Shown piece by piece: positions 12,098 to 21,821 of a DNA stretch of 21,911 bases; the first letter of the stretch is position 1, and every line of letters begins with the position of its first letter. Source of the DNA: a virus; the IMG/VR virus record IMGVR_UViG_3300047510_002822, positions 1 to 21,911 of that record. One strand, given 5' to 3'. Below the pieces are notes generated by a model. It saw only the letters and a program-made list of their open reading frames with translations, ran no database searches and had not been told where the DNA came from. Position numbers and translations under genes: made by a program.

Positions 12098-14212
12098 TTA
12101 TGCCAACGCTGCTATTGCTGATTGGAATGCAGCATAACTGCCAGCTGCCGCCACCAATACTTTTAATTCTGCTATACTAATCGCAGCACCAGTTTGATAC
12201 CTAGAATCGGGGAATTGAATTTGACCGTTAGTATCAAACACCCATTCTTTCTGTGTTGGTCCAACTCCAGTAACAACTCCCACAACTCGATTTGATGTTA
12301 ATGTAACTGATTCTGTTCCAGCCCCAGAATATATAGAAATGCCAGTGTCTTTAGCCCAGTTGGAGTAAATGTTTAGCTCTTCGTTAACACCTTCTATTTC
12401 TGCAATAGCTAATCTTTTCTCAAGAATTAAATTATCTTTGAGTGTGATATTACCGTCAACTGTGATTGAAGTTTGGAATATAACTGGACTGTCAAACTGG
12501 ATGGCACTGGAATCACTAGTCGAAACAGTGCTGCCTATAAATTCCAATACACTGCTTGAAAATAGTTCGCTGGTAGCTGTGTCATACATCAATGGTCGAC
12601 CGTTGCCGGACGATCGTATTGGATTAACAAAGAATCCTGCAGCCGCAGCTTCTACTGCAACACCGCTGGCATTAAGTACAATTGAACTGGCATTTTGATT
12701 AGTAAAGCCTGCTCGGTATCCAATAGCGATTGAGTAGGCACCTTGATTAGTTTGACCAGCACTCCATCCTATGGCCACTGCTGAAGTACCTTGTGTAATC
12801 TGTGCAGCGGTATAACCTAGTGCAATTGAACCTGCGCCCTGAGTAGTTTGACCAGCAGTATAACCCATAGCAATTGAATTACTTCCTTGCGTATTATAAC
12901 CTGCTGTAGGACCAATAGCTATTGATTGCGAGCCTTGTGATATTTCTCCAGCAATGTGTCCTATTGCTACTCCGTAGGTACCCTGCGAAGTTTTACCAGC
13001 TTCAAATCCAATAGCCACTGCACCTTGGCCTTGCGTAGTTGTGCCAGCCTGATAACCAATTGCTGTTGCCCATTGTCCTTGTGTAGCACTTCCTGCAAGA
13101 TAGCCAACAGCTACAGCTAATGTCCCTTGTGTGGTTTTCCCTGCTTCTTGACCAATAGCTATTGAATACGTACTTTGGGAAGTTTTGCCAGCATCACTAC
13201 CTAATGCAATTTGAGATTCTACTGTTCGTAGTGTTGTGGCTGAAACATTGCCGTAAATGTAATTGCTGACAGCATCAACTAAGATTGAACTGTCATCGCC
13301 GAACACTGACCCTTTGAGATCAAAACTTGTAGTAGATGAGATAGTGATCGTATCAGTACCAGGAACAGTAGTGATAAAAATATTTGTACCTGCTGTTAAA
13401 GTAAGAGTATCTTCACGAACCTCAGCAACCACAGAACTTTGTCCAGTGACTGCTATAGTTCTAAAACCAAACGTGTCCGGTAAATCGTTAGTAATCGTTA
13501 CAGCACCTGTGCCTCCTACTGGACTGATTGAAATACCTGTACCTGCTGCGATACTGGTTACTCCTAGGTTAGTCAGTGTTACCTGACCCCTACCACCTGT
13601 TAGTGTTCCGCTAATTCCTATCTGTCCTGCAGTACCTACAAGCTGTGTGACACCTAAATTAGTTAATGTAACATTACCTTTGCCAGTACCGCTAACTCCT
13701 ATTTCATTAGCAGTGCCGTTAAGTTGCGTTACACCATTGTTAACAAACGTAACAGTATCTGTTGTGGCGTTGGTTGTGATATTGATATCTGTGCCAGCAA
13801 ATGTAACGGTATCAGTGTAGTTGTCTGCTGATACAGTAGTTTGACCGCTGACCGCGATGTTTTTAAAACTTGCTTCTGCAGGATTTTTTATTAATTCGCC
13901 GCCCACAGTTGATCCTGCAGGAAGATTTACAGCAGCGCCATCTGGGCTAAAAACCACTGCTCCACCTATATCGATACCGTCTGTGGTAAGATACAGTGCT
14001 TTCCATCTGTTGTCACTAGATCCTAGAAAAAATGCTCCTGATGTATTTGGACTTAAGTTACCTGCTAGGTTTTCTAAATCTACAGCACCGGAACTACCGC
14101 CGGATATAGTCAAATATAGTTCAGTGAAATTTGCATTAATTTTATCAAATGCATCGCTGACAGAGCTCCACAGTATAGGAGCCGAACCAGGAGTTATATT
14201 TTGTTGTGCCAT
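12098..14212 (-). CDS. Tail fibre protein with YadA-like 16-residue repeats (704 aa)
   Basis: This 704-residue fibre protein starts with the motif SDAFDKINANFTELYLTISG (about 18-37), a variant of the shared attachment module. Residues 85-330 are a T-, N-, V- and G-rich beta shaft with several near-repeats of GVTQLxGTAxxIGVSGT. Residues 332-507 form eleven 16-residue repeats of the type xxSIAIGxxAGxTTQG, resembling the head repeats of trimeric autotransporters such as YadA. Further along is a segment FIGSTVSTSDSSAI shared with the 378-aa fibre. The protein ends in a short alanine-rich helix (AAAGSYAAFQSAIAALA). GGAGAG precedes the ATG, whose A is shared with the stop of the 2527-aa gene. A trimeric left-handed beta-roll shaft is likely for the repeat region. 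Attachment through the N-terminus is inferred. Confidence 0.83.
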   Translation of the reverse strand: MAQQNITPGSAPILWSSVSDAFDKINANFTELYLTISGGSSGAVDLENLAGNLSPNTSGAFFLGSSDNRWKALYLTTDGIDIGGAVVFSPDGAAVNLPAGSTVGGELIKNPAEASFKNIAVSGQTTVSADNYTDTVTFAGTDINITTNATTDTVTFVNNGVTQLNGTANEIGVSGTGKGNVTLTNLGVTQLVGTAGQIGISGTLTGGRGQVTLTNLGVTSIAAGTGISISPVGGTGAVTITNDLPDTFGFRTIAVTGQSSVVAEVREDTLTLTAGTNIFITTVPGTDTITISSTTSFDLKGSVFGDDSSILVDAVSNYIYGNVSATTLRTVESQIALGSDAGKTSQSTYSIAIGQEAGKTTQGTLAVAVGYLAGSATQGQWATAIGYQAGTTTQGQGAVAIGFEAGKTSQGTYGVAIGHIAGEISQGSQSIAIGPTAGYNTQGSNSIAMGYTAGQTTQGAGSIALGYTAAQITQGTSAVAIGWSAGQTNQGAYSIAIGYRAGFTNQNASSIVLNASGVAVEAAAAGFFVNPIRSSGNGRPLMYDTATSELFSSSVLEFIGSTVSTSDSSAIQFDSPVIFQTSITVDGNITLKDNLILEKRLAIAEIEGVNEELNIYSNWAKDTGISIYSGAGTESVTLTSNRVVGVVTGVGPTQKEWVFDTNGQIQFPDSRYQTGAAISIAELKVLVAAAGSYAAFQSAIAALA
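12692..13219 (-). repeat. Eleven 48-bp coding repeats (YadA-like 16-residue units)
   Basis: Within the 704-aa fibre gene eleven 16-codon units follow each other without gaps. The consensus is xxSIAIGxxAGxTTQG. IA(I/L/M/V)G and AG are kept in nearly every unit, while the two residues between them vary (QE, YL, YQ, FE, HI, PT, YT, WS, YR). A twelfth, degenerate unit follows. The spacing of hydrophobic and glycine positions fits a left-handed beta-roll with the variable residues exposed at turns. Confidence 0.88.
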
Positions 14213-17200
14213 TATGCTCTCCCTACAGCAAGTTCAATAGTTCCAATATGATCACTGTCATAATCTGCTAGTGCCTTACCTAAAATTGTTCCTGATGATG
14301 CAGAGCCTTTGGCAGAAACAGCCACCCCTGGAATATTGCTAGTTACCATTAAATCTCCTTTGTTGACTTTGCCCACTACTTTGCAAGGAACTCGACCTTG
14401 TAACGCAATTAAATTTTTGTATCCAGGACAAGCACCGTTCATCACGTACCCTGCATTGTCGCTGATGATACCCGCTACTCTATGATCTCTTTCTTTGGTA
14501 GATACTGTAACTTCTTTGTCACCGCCAAACACCAGTACTGTTCCTACTTCATATTCTCGATCACCTTCGTAATATTCTGCTAAGTCAGCGGAATATGTTG
14601 CTTGGAATCTCGCACCAGCGTTCAAAGTCCATGTTCCCGAAACTGTAGCAGTTGATCCCGTATTACCTGCAGATAAAGAATAAACACTTACTGTACCTGT
14701 AGAAGTAACGTTTCCGCAAGTTATAGGAGCATTCGATAAACCGTTTTGAGTATAGAAAATATGAGATTCGTTGTAATATAATGTTTTCTTATCATTTGCA
14801 ACTGTGCCATCGCCTACGAATATTGCTCCCACAGATGCTCCTGAGCCGTTATAACCATATAACTGAGTATAACCTCCTGTGCCTGCACCTGTTAAGTCCA
14901 ATATAGTCTGAGCTACCGGTGTTACTGCATCGTTGTTCAGCAACAGTCTATTAGCTGTAACATCAGAAAATGCGATGTTCCCTCCGGAACTTCTTACGGC
15001 AACTGTGCTGCCAGTCGCTAGATCCGTGCCAGCGATCATTCCGTAATCCGATGCACCCGCTCCAGTTTTTCTTAAAAATCCTAAACTACTGTATTGACTC
15101 TTAAGAATAGCCCCACCCTCTTCTACTATAGTTGTGAATGCCACTGCGGCAACGTTATCTGTGCCTGCCGAGTTATTAGCCAATGCAGTCTTCGTGGTAA
15201 TCTGTTGCAGTTTTCCTGTAGGTATACCATTGGTTTTCAGTGAAGCCCAACCGTTAGTTACATCAAATTGACTGGAGTCGAATCCTGATATGCCTTTAAG
15301 AGCAGTTACTGAACCTCCCGATTCAGATCCTGTTTTTGTTCCCGCATAGGTGATTTGAGTTGCTGTGCAGGTTGATACAGTATAGATTCCATTATAACTA
15401 GGTGTACCTGCAGCAAATCCTGATACTATGATTTTCTGTCCTGCTGTGAATACCGCAGTAGTTGTTGAAGCGAACGATAATGTTACTACAGATCCAGTGC
15501 CGGTAGCCGATACTGATAAAATACTAGCTACAGATGTAGCATAAGCATTGTTTAAAGACAGTTTAGATTGATCGATAGCTGCTGCAGAATTAATCTGAGA
15601 GTTAACAATTTTATCATTCTGTACATTCAGGGTTACTGAATGAGCAGTACTATCTAGAGATAGAGTGATATCTCCGCCGGAAGATATTTCAGCATTGGTA
15701 ATAATAGATTCGGCACCGGTAAAGATAGCTAAATCACCGCCTCTAATATTGTCTAGATCAAAATCATCTATATTGGAAATAGTAAGACTTCTAAGATTTA
15801 CAGCATCTTGAGGATTTTCAGGATCGGCGAGATTAACGATCTTGTAATTAGACATTTTCAGATTGTCTGGCCCTTCCCAATCGAGTATACCACTCAGTGC
15901 TAAAAAGCCTCCTGTATTGTTAGGAATTCTTGATTCAGCGGCAACAGCAGCCCCACTTGCTGCTCTTGTACCTAATCTTCTTTCTATGTAACCAACTATA
16001 GCCGACTCTGTAGGAACAGTATCCTGTTGAGGATCGGCCATGTTGTCGTCTGTAGAAAATTCAGCGATTGTAGCTCCACGCTTAAATCCTAGACCGTCAA
16101 GATTACTCAATGCCAAAGATGCTGCAAACGTAACAGATCCAGTTCCTTGGTCAACTCTGAAATATGGTCCTACCGAGAAGTTACCAAACTGATCAGTGGT
16201 TACAAAAAACACACGACCCGAACCTCTTTCTTGTGTCTGTGCTCTAGTCACAGCGTTACCTTCTTCGTCGATGCTGGTCGCTGCGAGCGGAACACTATCT
16301 ATGCTATTCACTGCCTGGCCGTAAATTTCATTAGGATAGTTGGTGTCGGCATACGAGCCTGTACCAATATCTAACAAATCGTGAGATGTCACACGAGTAA
16401 GAGAAATCCTAATAGTCAGTGTACCTAAAGCAAAACTAGAATAAACAGGAATTCCAGCTTTTAATGTTATCTGTGAGTCGAATGAAATAGGACTTATATC
16501 AAAAGCAGGAGAAACAGTAATTAATCCGTAGAGAGTTCCTAGAGATGCTTTACTCTGATAATTGGTTATTTGATATGTGGTTCCTTGATAAACAAACTCA
16601 TATTCTGTTCCCGCCGCTATGCCGTTGTTAACTCGCTGAGCATCAAGAATCGAAAGATCTCCCACGGCCAAGGTAGTTGAGTTTTGGCCTCCTATGAGGG
16701 TACCATACACCTGTGTTCCTACTCCTGTAGTAGATACATTTAACTCAGGTTTTTCAATATTAAAGACCACAGTACCATTCGAAGGACTAGTAGAGTCGAT
16801 AGTAATCGAAGTTTCGCTGACGATAGTTAAAACAGTTGGGTCAGTGCCTAGGCTTCCTGTTGCTACAACAGTAATAGTACCTCCGCTGGCTGAAGCTACA
16901 ATAGTGCTGTTAGCATAGGTTACTGTAGTAGTTGTACAGCTTATTACAGTTTTTGTACCGTTTAAACTAGTACCACCTCCACCAAATCCACTAACGGTAA
17001 TTGATTGATTAGCTAGATATGGAGGTCGAGGCTGTTTGATAAAAGTAAGAGTAGCTAGAGTAGCGGTACTAACGCCACTTACGCTGGTGATATTTGGTCT
17101 CGAAACTAATCTATCACCAGCAGCTATATTTTCAGTACAGGCTAATCCTGTTATAGTCGTTCCTGATAATGTACCGCCTACTCCTATCAATGTGCTGTCA

Positions 17201-20200
17201 ATAGGAGGCTCATTAGAAACTTTAAAGGAATCTGCGGCTAGATCTTGAGACACTACCCAGTAATAACTATCGATACTGCCAATACCAGAAGGCAAACTAG
17301 ATCCAGTACCACTGGAATTAAATTTCAGCATAGTACCTGCCGTTAGACCGTGGGCTACTTTATTAAATACTCCAGGAGTTCCCGGAGTAACAGTATAGGT
17401 TACAAGACTACTGGGAGTAGAATAGGGTTGGGAAATATACGCACCAACATCAACATAATTATAATTTTCACGAAGCTGGGTCAAGGCCAACCCAAACGGA
17501 ATCATATATACAGTACCTGACAGAGTGATAACATCTGCAGATGTGTTCACCGGTGTTCCGCCGTCAACAGCAGAGATAGTAAATGTATAATCACTAGGAA
17601 CAGATGTTATATAATATTCAGTAGCGAAGTCCGGATCAACATCCGCATCGATTGATTCTGGAACTGTGGCTCCAGAAGTGGCCTTAATAATTTTAACCTT
17701 ATATCCTATTTGCTGTCTATGTGCAATATCTGTAGTAATCACTCCCGGATTAGCGATCGAAATTCCTGTTATGGTAAATGTATCCCCGTCGTAGGCTGAA
17801 TCGTATGCTGAAAAATCTAAAACACGATAGATGTCATTGGAGTCTGCTAGTTTAAGAGCTGTACTAGGGCGTGTAGCAACATCTACAACATCTCCTGTGA
17901 GCACAACATAACTATTCTGTCTGATAGTACATATCGCACCATTAGGAACACTGAACTGCAATCCTCCACTGCTGCTGATATTTAATTTGGTAAACTTAGT
18001 AGCTGCATTGACAATCTCCACAGTGGATATTGAATATTTTACCAATGCACCGTTGTGATTTATTTCTAATTCGGATCCGTTTAACGGATTATAATCTTCA
18101 TAATATCCGTAGATCGCAGTGCTAGCTTTTCGATTACTATACTGACTAGGAGTAGTAACCACAGTAAATCTCTGTGACAGTTTGTGGTATAAACTAACAG
18201 GAGTAGGTACTTCTAGTGGATCTGCTCCTTCAGCAACTAGAGCAAAGTTACCGTGAGAGCTAGATCCTCCGATCGATCTAATTTGTCCGCCGTTGATTGA
18301 ATAATAGGATACATGACAGTAATAGGTAAACATCGATACCGCTTCAGTTAATCCACCGTTAGTAGCGATTAAACCATAACCTAAGTCGTTGACCTGTGTA
18401 AAGTCATTGCTTAACATAGATCTATTACCAGGCATCAGCACTTCGTATATTCTTTCGTAGTTCAGTGTACCAGAACCCGTGCTAGTTATTTCTACCGGGT
18501 CACCGTCCGGCTCGTCTGAAAATCTAAATGTATTTGCAGTTTTACCACCTAACAATACATAATAGTCCTGACCGGCGGTGATACCGCTAGGTAAGACTCC
18601 GCCTGCTCCTAATGCGAATCGTATAGTCGCTCCACTTTGTAATCCATGACCTGTTTTATTGACAGTGGCTATATTTGAAGGATTAGTAAAAGTGAATGCC
18701 AGTGCACCATAAGTTAAAGAAAATGGAGTTGTTTCGTCTAATTCAAACTGTGCAGTTGATCCTGCCGGGTCAAAAATATACTGTCTGAGATAATTAATTC
18801 TATATACTTCGTCGTTGACGATAAATGAACAAGGCAGCTGCGGGGGTCTAATTAGCCCTGAGATCGCCAATCTTGTAGAAGTTATAGCATTAGTGATACG
18901 GAATTGTAGGTTACCGGTAAATCCGTCAACAAACATACCTCCACCGAATTTTTTGTAGCCGGTGCTTTTGCTGAATACAGCACCTTCTTGTGCGTACGGC
19001 GACTTAGCAAGAATTTGTCCTTCCGGGTCAAGTACCAACGCAAAACCACCATGGCCTTGCATAGTCATTGCTCTAAGTATTACAGCATCGTTACACAGGA
19101 ATACATCGAGTTCGTCATTATTTTTCGGTAAATTACTAGGAGAATTTTCAATTATATCTAGAAGAACATCTATTAATATACCTACAGCCCCACCTTGAGG
19201 TGTAACAGTTCCTCCGCTACCTGGTACATAAGCAGTAAATCCAGCGCCATTTACACTGGTAGTAAGATTAAAATCTGTATATAAATCTATTCTAGTCGGT
19301 TGATTGGCGACAGTTTTCACATAATAGGTATTGCCATTGAGATTGGTCATGCTGCCGCCGGCTATTCCGGAAATGTCTATTTTTTCTTTGTCTGCATAAC
19401 CGTGTGCTGCGGTAAAGGTTAATCTCACGGGATTGGCTTGAGATGCTGCGCTGATACTTCTTGGCAGAGCACCTGCTCCCCGTTCTGCTTGATACGCAGC
19501 ATCGGCAATCTGTGTAGCGGTGCTATAGATCTGTGACTCGTCTAATTCTATATTTTGTATAATTCGTTGAACTAGGTACTCTAATCTTTCAATAGCAGCT
19601 AGTGTTTCATCTAGCTGACTACTTATAGCTAGAGCTGCACTTTCATTATATGGGTCTCTGTACTTCAATGCAGCAGAAACAGTTCGATTATAACCTCCGT
19701 ATTTCAAATCGTATATCATTGAATCGATGATTAATCCTACATCTCGTTTACAGATTTCACTATTGTAGGAGAATGAACTAGTAAAGGGTGCTAGGTTTTC
19801 TTCTATTTGATAATCGATCCAAGATACTACTTCTGTTTGTAAAAATAATTTATTGCGGCTTAATAGTTCTGCAGCACTATTAAAAGACCCTTTATTGTTT
19901 ACTATAGGATAGATAGGACTGTCTGAATTTTCCAAATAATGATAACCGAACAGTCTGTCTGATGTTACAAGACTGTCAATGCTTCTATCTCTTCTAAAAT
20001 TTATTAATGCCCATGGGCTAGTGCTAAATCCTAATTTAGGTCTTATTATAGTTCTTCTAAATTCATCACCGATAACAGCAACGTTTTGTGGAATTTTTAT
20101 AGGTAAGTTTTCTTCATAAATACCGCTTTCTATGAACACAGATATCTGTACATTTCTAGTGATATCGCCATAGGCTATTCTTTCACCTTCTTGAAACGAA

Positions 20201-21795
20201 CCGTAAATGATATCAACATCAAATACTTCAGATAAATTACCGAATTCCGAAGTTCCGTCTAATGCACCTGTATGCGCTAAAATCTGAGCCAGAGCACCGG
20301 ATGCTTCTCCATAAAGATACAACCCTTCTCTGATGTCTCTTCCACGTATAGCTTCCGGGGTACCTGTTAAAACATCGCCAGTAAAATCAGTTCTCTGACC
20401 ATTAGTAAAGATTAAAAATCTCGGCAAGTCTACCACGCAGGTTGGGATTCCGGTGAACCCTGAACCTCTACTAGTGATAGTAAGTGTATCGATGCTGCCA
20501 TCTATTTGATTTACAGTTGCAGTTCCAAAAGCGTTACTTCCTCCTCCGCCTACGAATCTCACTGATACTAGTGTATAACCTGTACCTGCACCTCCTTCAT
20601 CAATCTCGACACTGTTAACGTTGAATGTGGTATTAAATGTAGCACCACTACCTGGTGTTGAACCACCATTGGAATTTGTTGCAGTGGTGCTTAATCTAAC
20701 CGAACCACTTATAACGCTGCCAGGGATTACTCTGTATTTTCCTGCGCTCAACTGCTTTATAGATAAAATTGGCCCTCTTCCGCCGCTGCCTTCGAATGCA
20801 TCTACATCTAATACTTCATACCTTGCCTGAAGACCTGTACCGCCAGATACTGTTAGTATGTCACCGATGGCATAGTTAGCACCGCCAAAATGTATAGAAA
20901 TTTCATCTATGCTTACAAAAGTCGTACCCAAAAATCCCGAACCAGACAGGGGAGAAGTGCTAATATCAGTTAGATAACAAAAGTTAGCTCCGTCGTTATA
21001 TGTTAGAACTTTTTTGTAAGGTCCTATTTCTAATGGACTTTCGTTAATAATCTCTTCGGCTCGTTTTAATGCAGCTTCTATAGTTCTATATGCATATGCT
21101 AATGCTCTTCCTTGCAATGCGTTCGATACACCAACTCTAGAATCTTCTCCAGAAGTTGCAACATATAAGTTTGCTACACTGCCGAATGCAGACGCATCTA
21201 CATATCTTTTAGTAGCTGCGATCAGTCCGTTATAAGTTTCGTCGTCGTCTGGTTCGGGGTCTCTAGATAAAATTAATGGACCGGTCATTCTACCAAACGC
21301 TGAAGTAGGTTGACCACCATCTGGATCTATAGCTTCCACGCCCGCTAGAGATATTTTTGTATCAACATATCCTTTATTAGCAGCCTCGTCGCTGGTCACA
21401 GGAGTTGCAAGATCTTGAATACGGAATTGAGTATTGGCTGATTGCGCTGAAAGATTACCACCTAATTGTGGATTTTTATCTCCGGATATGGAAGAAAATA
21501 GCGAGGATATAGATATAGATGAAGGAGTATTATTGATACTAACACCATTACCCCCAACAATAGATTTAAAAACTACCTGTCCGCCCCCTTCTTCACTAAC
21601 AGCCAGTACTCTATTATCTTGTCCTTGAAATGAATTTGGTGTTTGATCTAGCCCTGTAAAGGACAATCTTTCACCTAGTCCCAATGAACCGTAGAGTTCT
21701 CTAAAATTATCATTAACTTTTCGGAACGCATCGCGGATACTATCGCCGGTGCCGTCATTGCCTAGTGTACCAATATCTATCGAGTTTCTTGCCAT
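14212..21795 (-). CDS. Giant tail fibre / virion structural protein (2527 aa)
   Basis: This is one uninterrupted reading frame of 2527 codons. Residues 13-38 carry the attachment motif (NDGTGDSIRDAFRKVNDNF, then RELYGSLG). Two fibre-type motifs follow, AANKGYVD near 138 and AATKRYVD near 190. A right-handed beta-helix or pectin-lyase-like region seems to begin near 205 (LYVATSGEDSR) and to include SGIYEENLPIKIPQNVAVIG near 555. Near 690 is a conserved block CKRDVGLIIDSMIYDLKYGG. The middle has several related modules starting at an HG or HR motif (near 797, 1050, 1358 and 1482) and two VSGF...NG modules (near 1600 and 2125). The block VDQGTGSVTFAASLALSNLDG lies near 1890. The last 125 residues (from DLAEYYEGDREYEVGTVLVF, about 2402) resemble chaperone-type or self-cleaving C-terminal domains of phage fibres. 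AGGA precedes the ATG at 21795. It is the first gene of the fibre cassette. Confidence 0.85.
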   Translation of the reverse strand: MARNSIDIGTLGNDGTGDSIRDAFRKVNDNFRELYGSLGLGERLSFTGLDQTPNSFQGQDNRVLAVSEEGGGQVVFKSIVGGNGVSINNTPSSISISSLFSSISGDKNPQLGGNLSAQSANTQFRIQDLATPVTSDEAANKGYVDTKISLAGVEAIDPDGGQPTSAFGRMTGPLILSRDPEPDDDETYNGLIAATKRYVDASAFGSVANLYVATSGEDSRVGVSNALQGRALAYAYRTIEAALKRAEEIINESPLEIGPYKKVLTYNDGANFCYLTDISTSPLSGSGFLGTTFVSIDEISIHFGGANYAIGDILTVSGGTGLQARYEVLDVDAFEGSGGRGPILSIKQLSAGKYRVIPGSVISGSVRLSTTATNSNGGSTPGSGATFNTTFNVNSVEIDEGGAGTGYTLVSVRFVGGGGSNAFGTATVNQIDGSIDTLTITSRGSGFTGIPTCVVDLPRFLIFTNGQRTDFTGDVLTGTPEAIRGRDIREGLYLYGEASGALAQILAHTGALDGTSEFGNLSEVFDVDIIYGSFQEGERIAYGDITRNVQISVFIESGIYEENLPIKIPQNVAVIGDEFRRTIIRPKLGFSTSPWALINFRRDRSIDSLVTSDRLFGYHYLENSDSPIYPIVNNKGSFNSAAELLSRNKLFLQTEVVSWIDYQIEENLAPFTSSFSYNSEICKRDVGLIIDSMIYDLKYGGYNRTVSAALKYRDPYNESAALAISSQLDETLAAIERLEYLVQRIIQNIELDESQIYSTATQIADAAYQAERGAGALPRSISAASQANPVRLTFTAAHGYADKEKIDISGIAGGSMTNLNGNTYYVKTVANQPTRIDLYTDFNLTTSVNGAGFTAYVPGSGGTVTPQGGAVGILIDVLLDIIENSPSNLPKNNDELDVFLCNDAVILRAMTMQGHGGFALVLDPEGQILAKSPYAQEGAVFSKSTGYKKFGGGMFVDGFTGNLQFRITNAITSTRLAISGLIRPPQLPCSFIVNDEVYRINYLRQYIFDPAGSTAQFELDETTPFSLTYGALAFTFTNPSNIATVNKTGHGLQSGATIRFALGAGGVLPSGITAGQDYYVLLGGKTANTFRFSDEPDGDPVEITSTGSGTLNYERIYEVLMPGNRSMLSNDFTQVNDLGYGLIATNGGLTEAVSMFTYYCHVSYYSINGGQIRSIGGSSSHGNFALVAEGADPLEVPTPVSLYHKLSQRFTVVTTPSQYSNRKASTAIYGYYEDYNPLNGSELEINHNGALVKYSISTVEIVNAATKFTKLNISSSGGLQFSVPNGAICTIRQNSYVVLTGDVVDVATRPSTALKLADSNDIYRVLDFSAYDSAYDGDTFTITGISIANPGVITTDIAHRQQIGYKVKIIKATSGATVPESIDADVDPDFATEYYITSVPSDYTFTISAVDGGTPVNTSADVITLSGTVYMIPFGLALTQLRENYNYVDVGAYISQPYSTPSSLVTYTVTPGTPGVFNKVAHGLTAGTMLKFNSSGTGSSLPSGIGSIDSYYWVVSQDLAADSFKVSNEPPIDSTLIGVGGTLSGTTITGLACTENIAAGDRLVSRPNITSVSGVSTATLATLTFIKQPRPPYLANQSITVSGFGGGGTSLNGTKTVISCTTTTVTYANSTIVASASGGTITVVATGSLGTDPTVLTIVSETSITIDSTSPSNGTVVFNIEKPELNVSTTGVGTQVYGTLIGGQNSTTLAVGDLSILDAQRVNNGIAAGTEYEFVYQGTTYQITNYQSKASLGTLYGLITVSPAFDISPISFDSQITLKAGIPVYSSFALGTLTIRISLTRVTSHDLLDIGTGSYADTNYPNEIYGQAVNSIDSVPLAATSIDEEGNAVTRAQTQERGSGRVFFVTTDQFGNFSVGPYFRVDQGTGSVTFAASLALSNLDGLGFKRGATIAEFSTDDNMADPQQDTVPTESAIVGYIERRLGTRAASGAAVAAESRIPNNTGGFLALSGILDWEGPDNLKMSNYKIVNLADPENPQDAVNLRSLTISNIDDFDLDNIRGGDLAIFTGAESIITNAEISSGGDITLSLDSTAHSVTLNVQNDKIVNSQINSAAAIDQSKLSLNNAYATSVASILSVSATGTGSVVTLSFASTTTAVFTAGQKIIVSGFAAGTPSYNGIYTVSTCTATQITYAGTKTGSESGGSVTALKGISGFDSSQFDVTNGWASLKTNGIPTGKLQQITTKTALANNSAGTDNVAAVAFTTIVEEGGAILKSQYSSLGFLRKTGAGASDYGMIAGTDLATGSTVAVRSSGGNIAFSDVTANRLLLNNDAVTPVAQTILDLTGAGTGGYTQLYGYNGSGASVGAIFVGDGTVANDKKTLYYNESHIFYTQNGLSNAPITCGNVTSTGTVSVYSLSAGNTGSTATVSGTWTLNAGARFQATYSADLAEYYEGDREYEVGTVLVFGGDKEVTVSTKERDHRVAGIISDNAGYVMNGACPGYKNLIALQGRVPCKVVGKVNKGDLMVTSNIPGVAVSAKGSASSGTILGKALADYDSDHIGTIELAVGRA

Positions 21796-21821
21796 AATAA
21801 TTCCTAAGAATATGAATTTCT

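Noticed and set aside
13857-14240. Rightward open frame of 127 codons opposite the start of the 704-aa fibre gene
   Set aside because: Antisense to the 704-aa gene and the end of the giant fibre gene, with no Shine-Dalgarno; the sequence is low-complexity and typical of a shadow frame.
17358-17367. TAAATAC box on the plus strand inside the giant fibre gene
   Set aside because: No rightward gene follows; a seven-base AT-rich match is expected a few times by chance in 22 kb.
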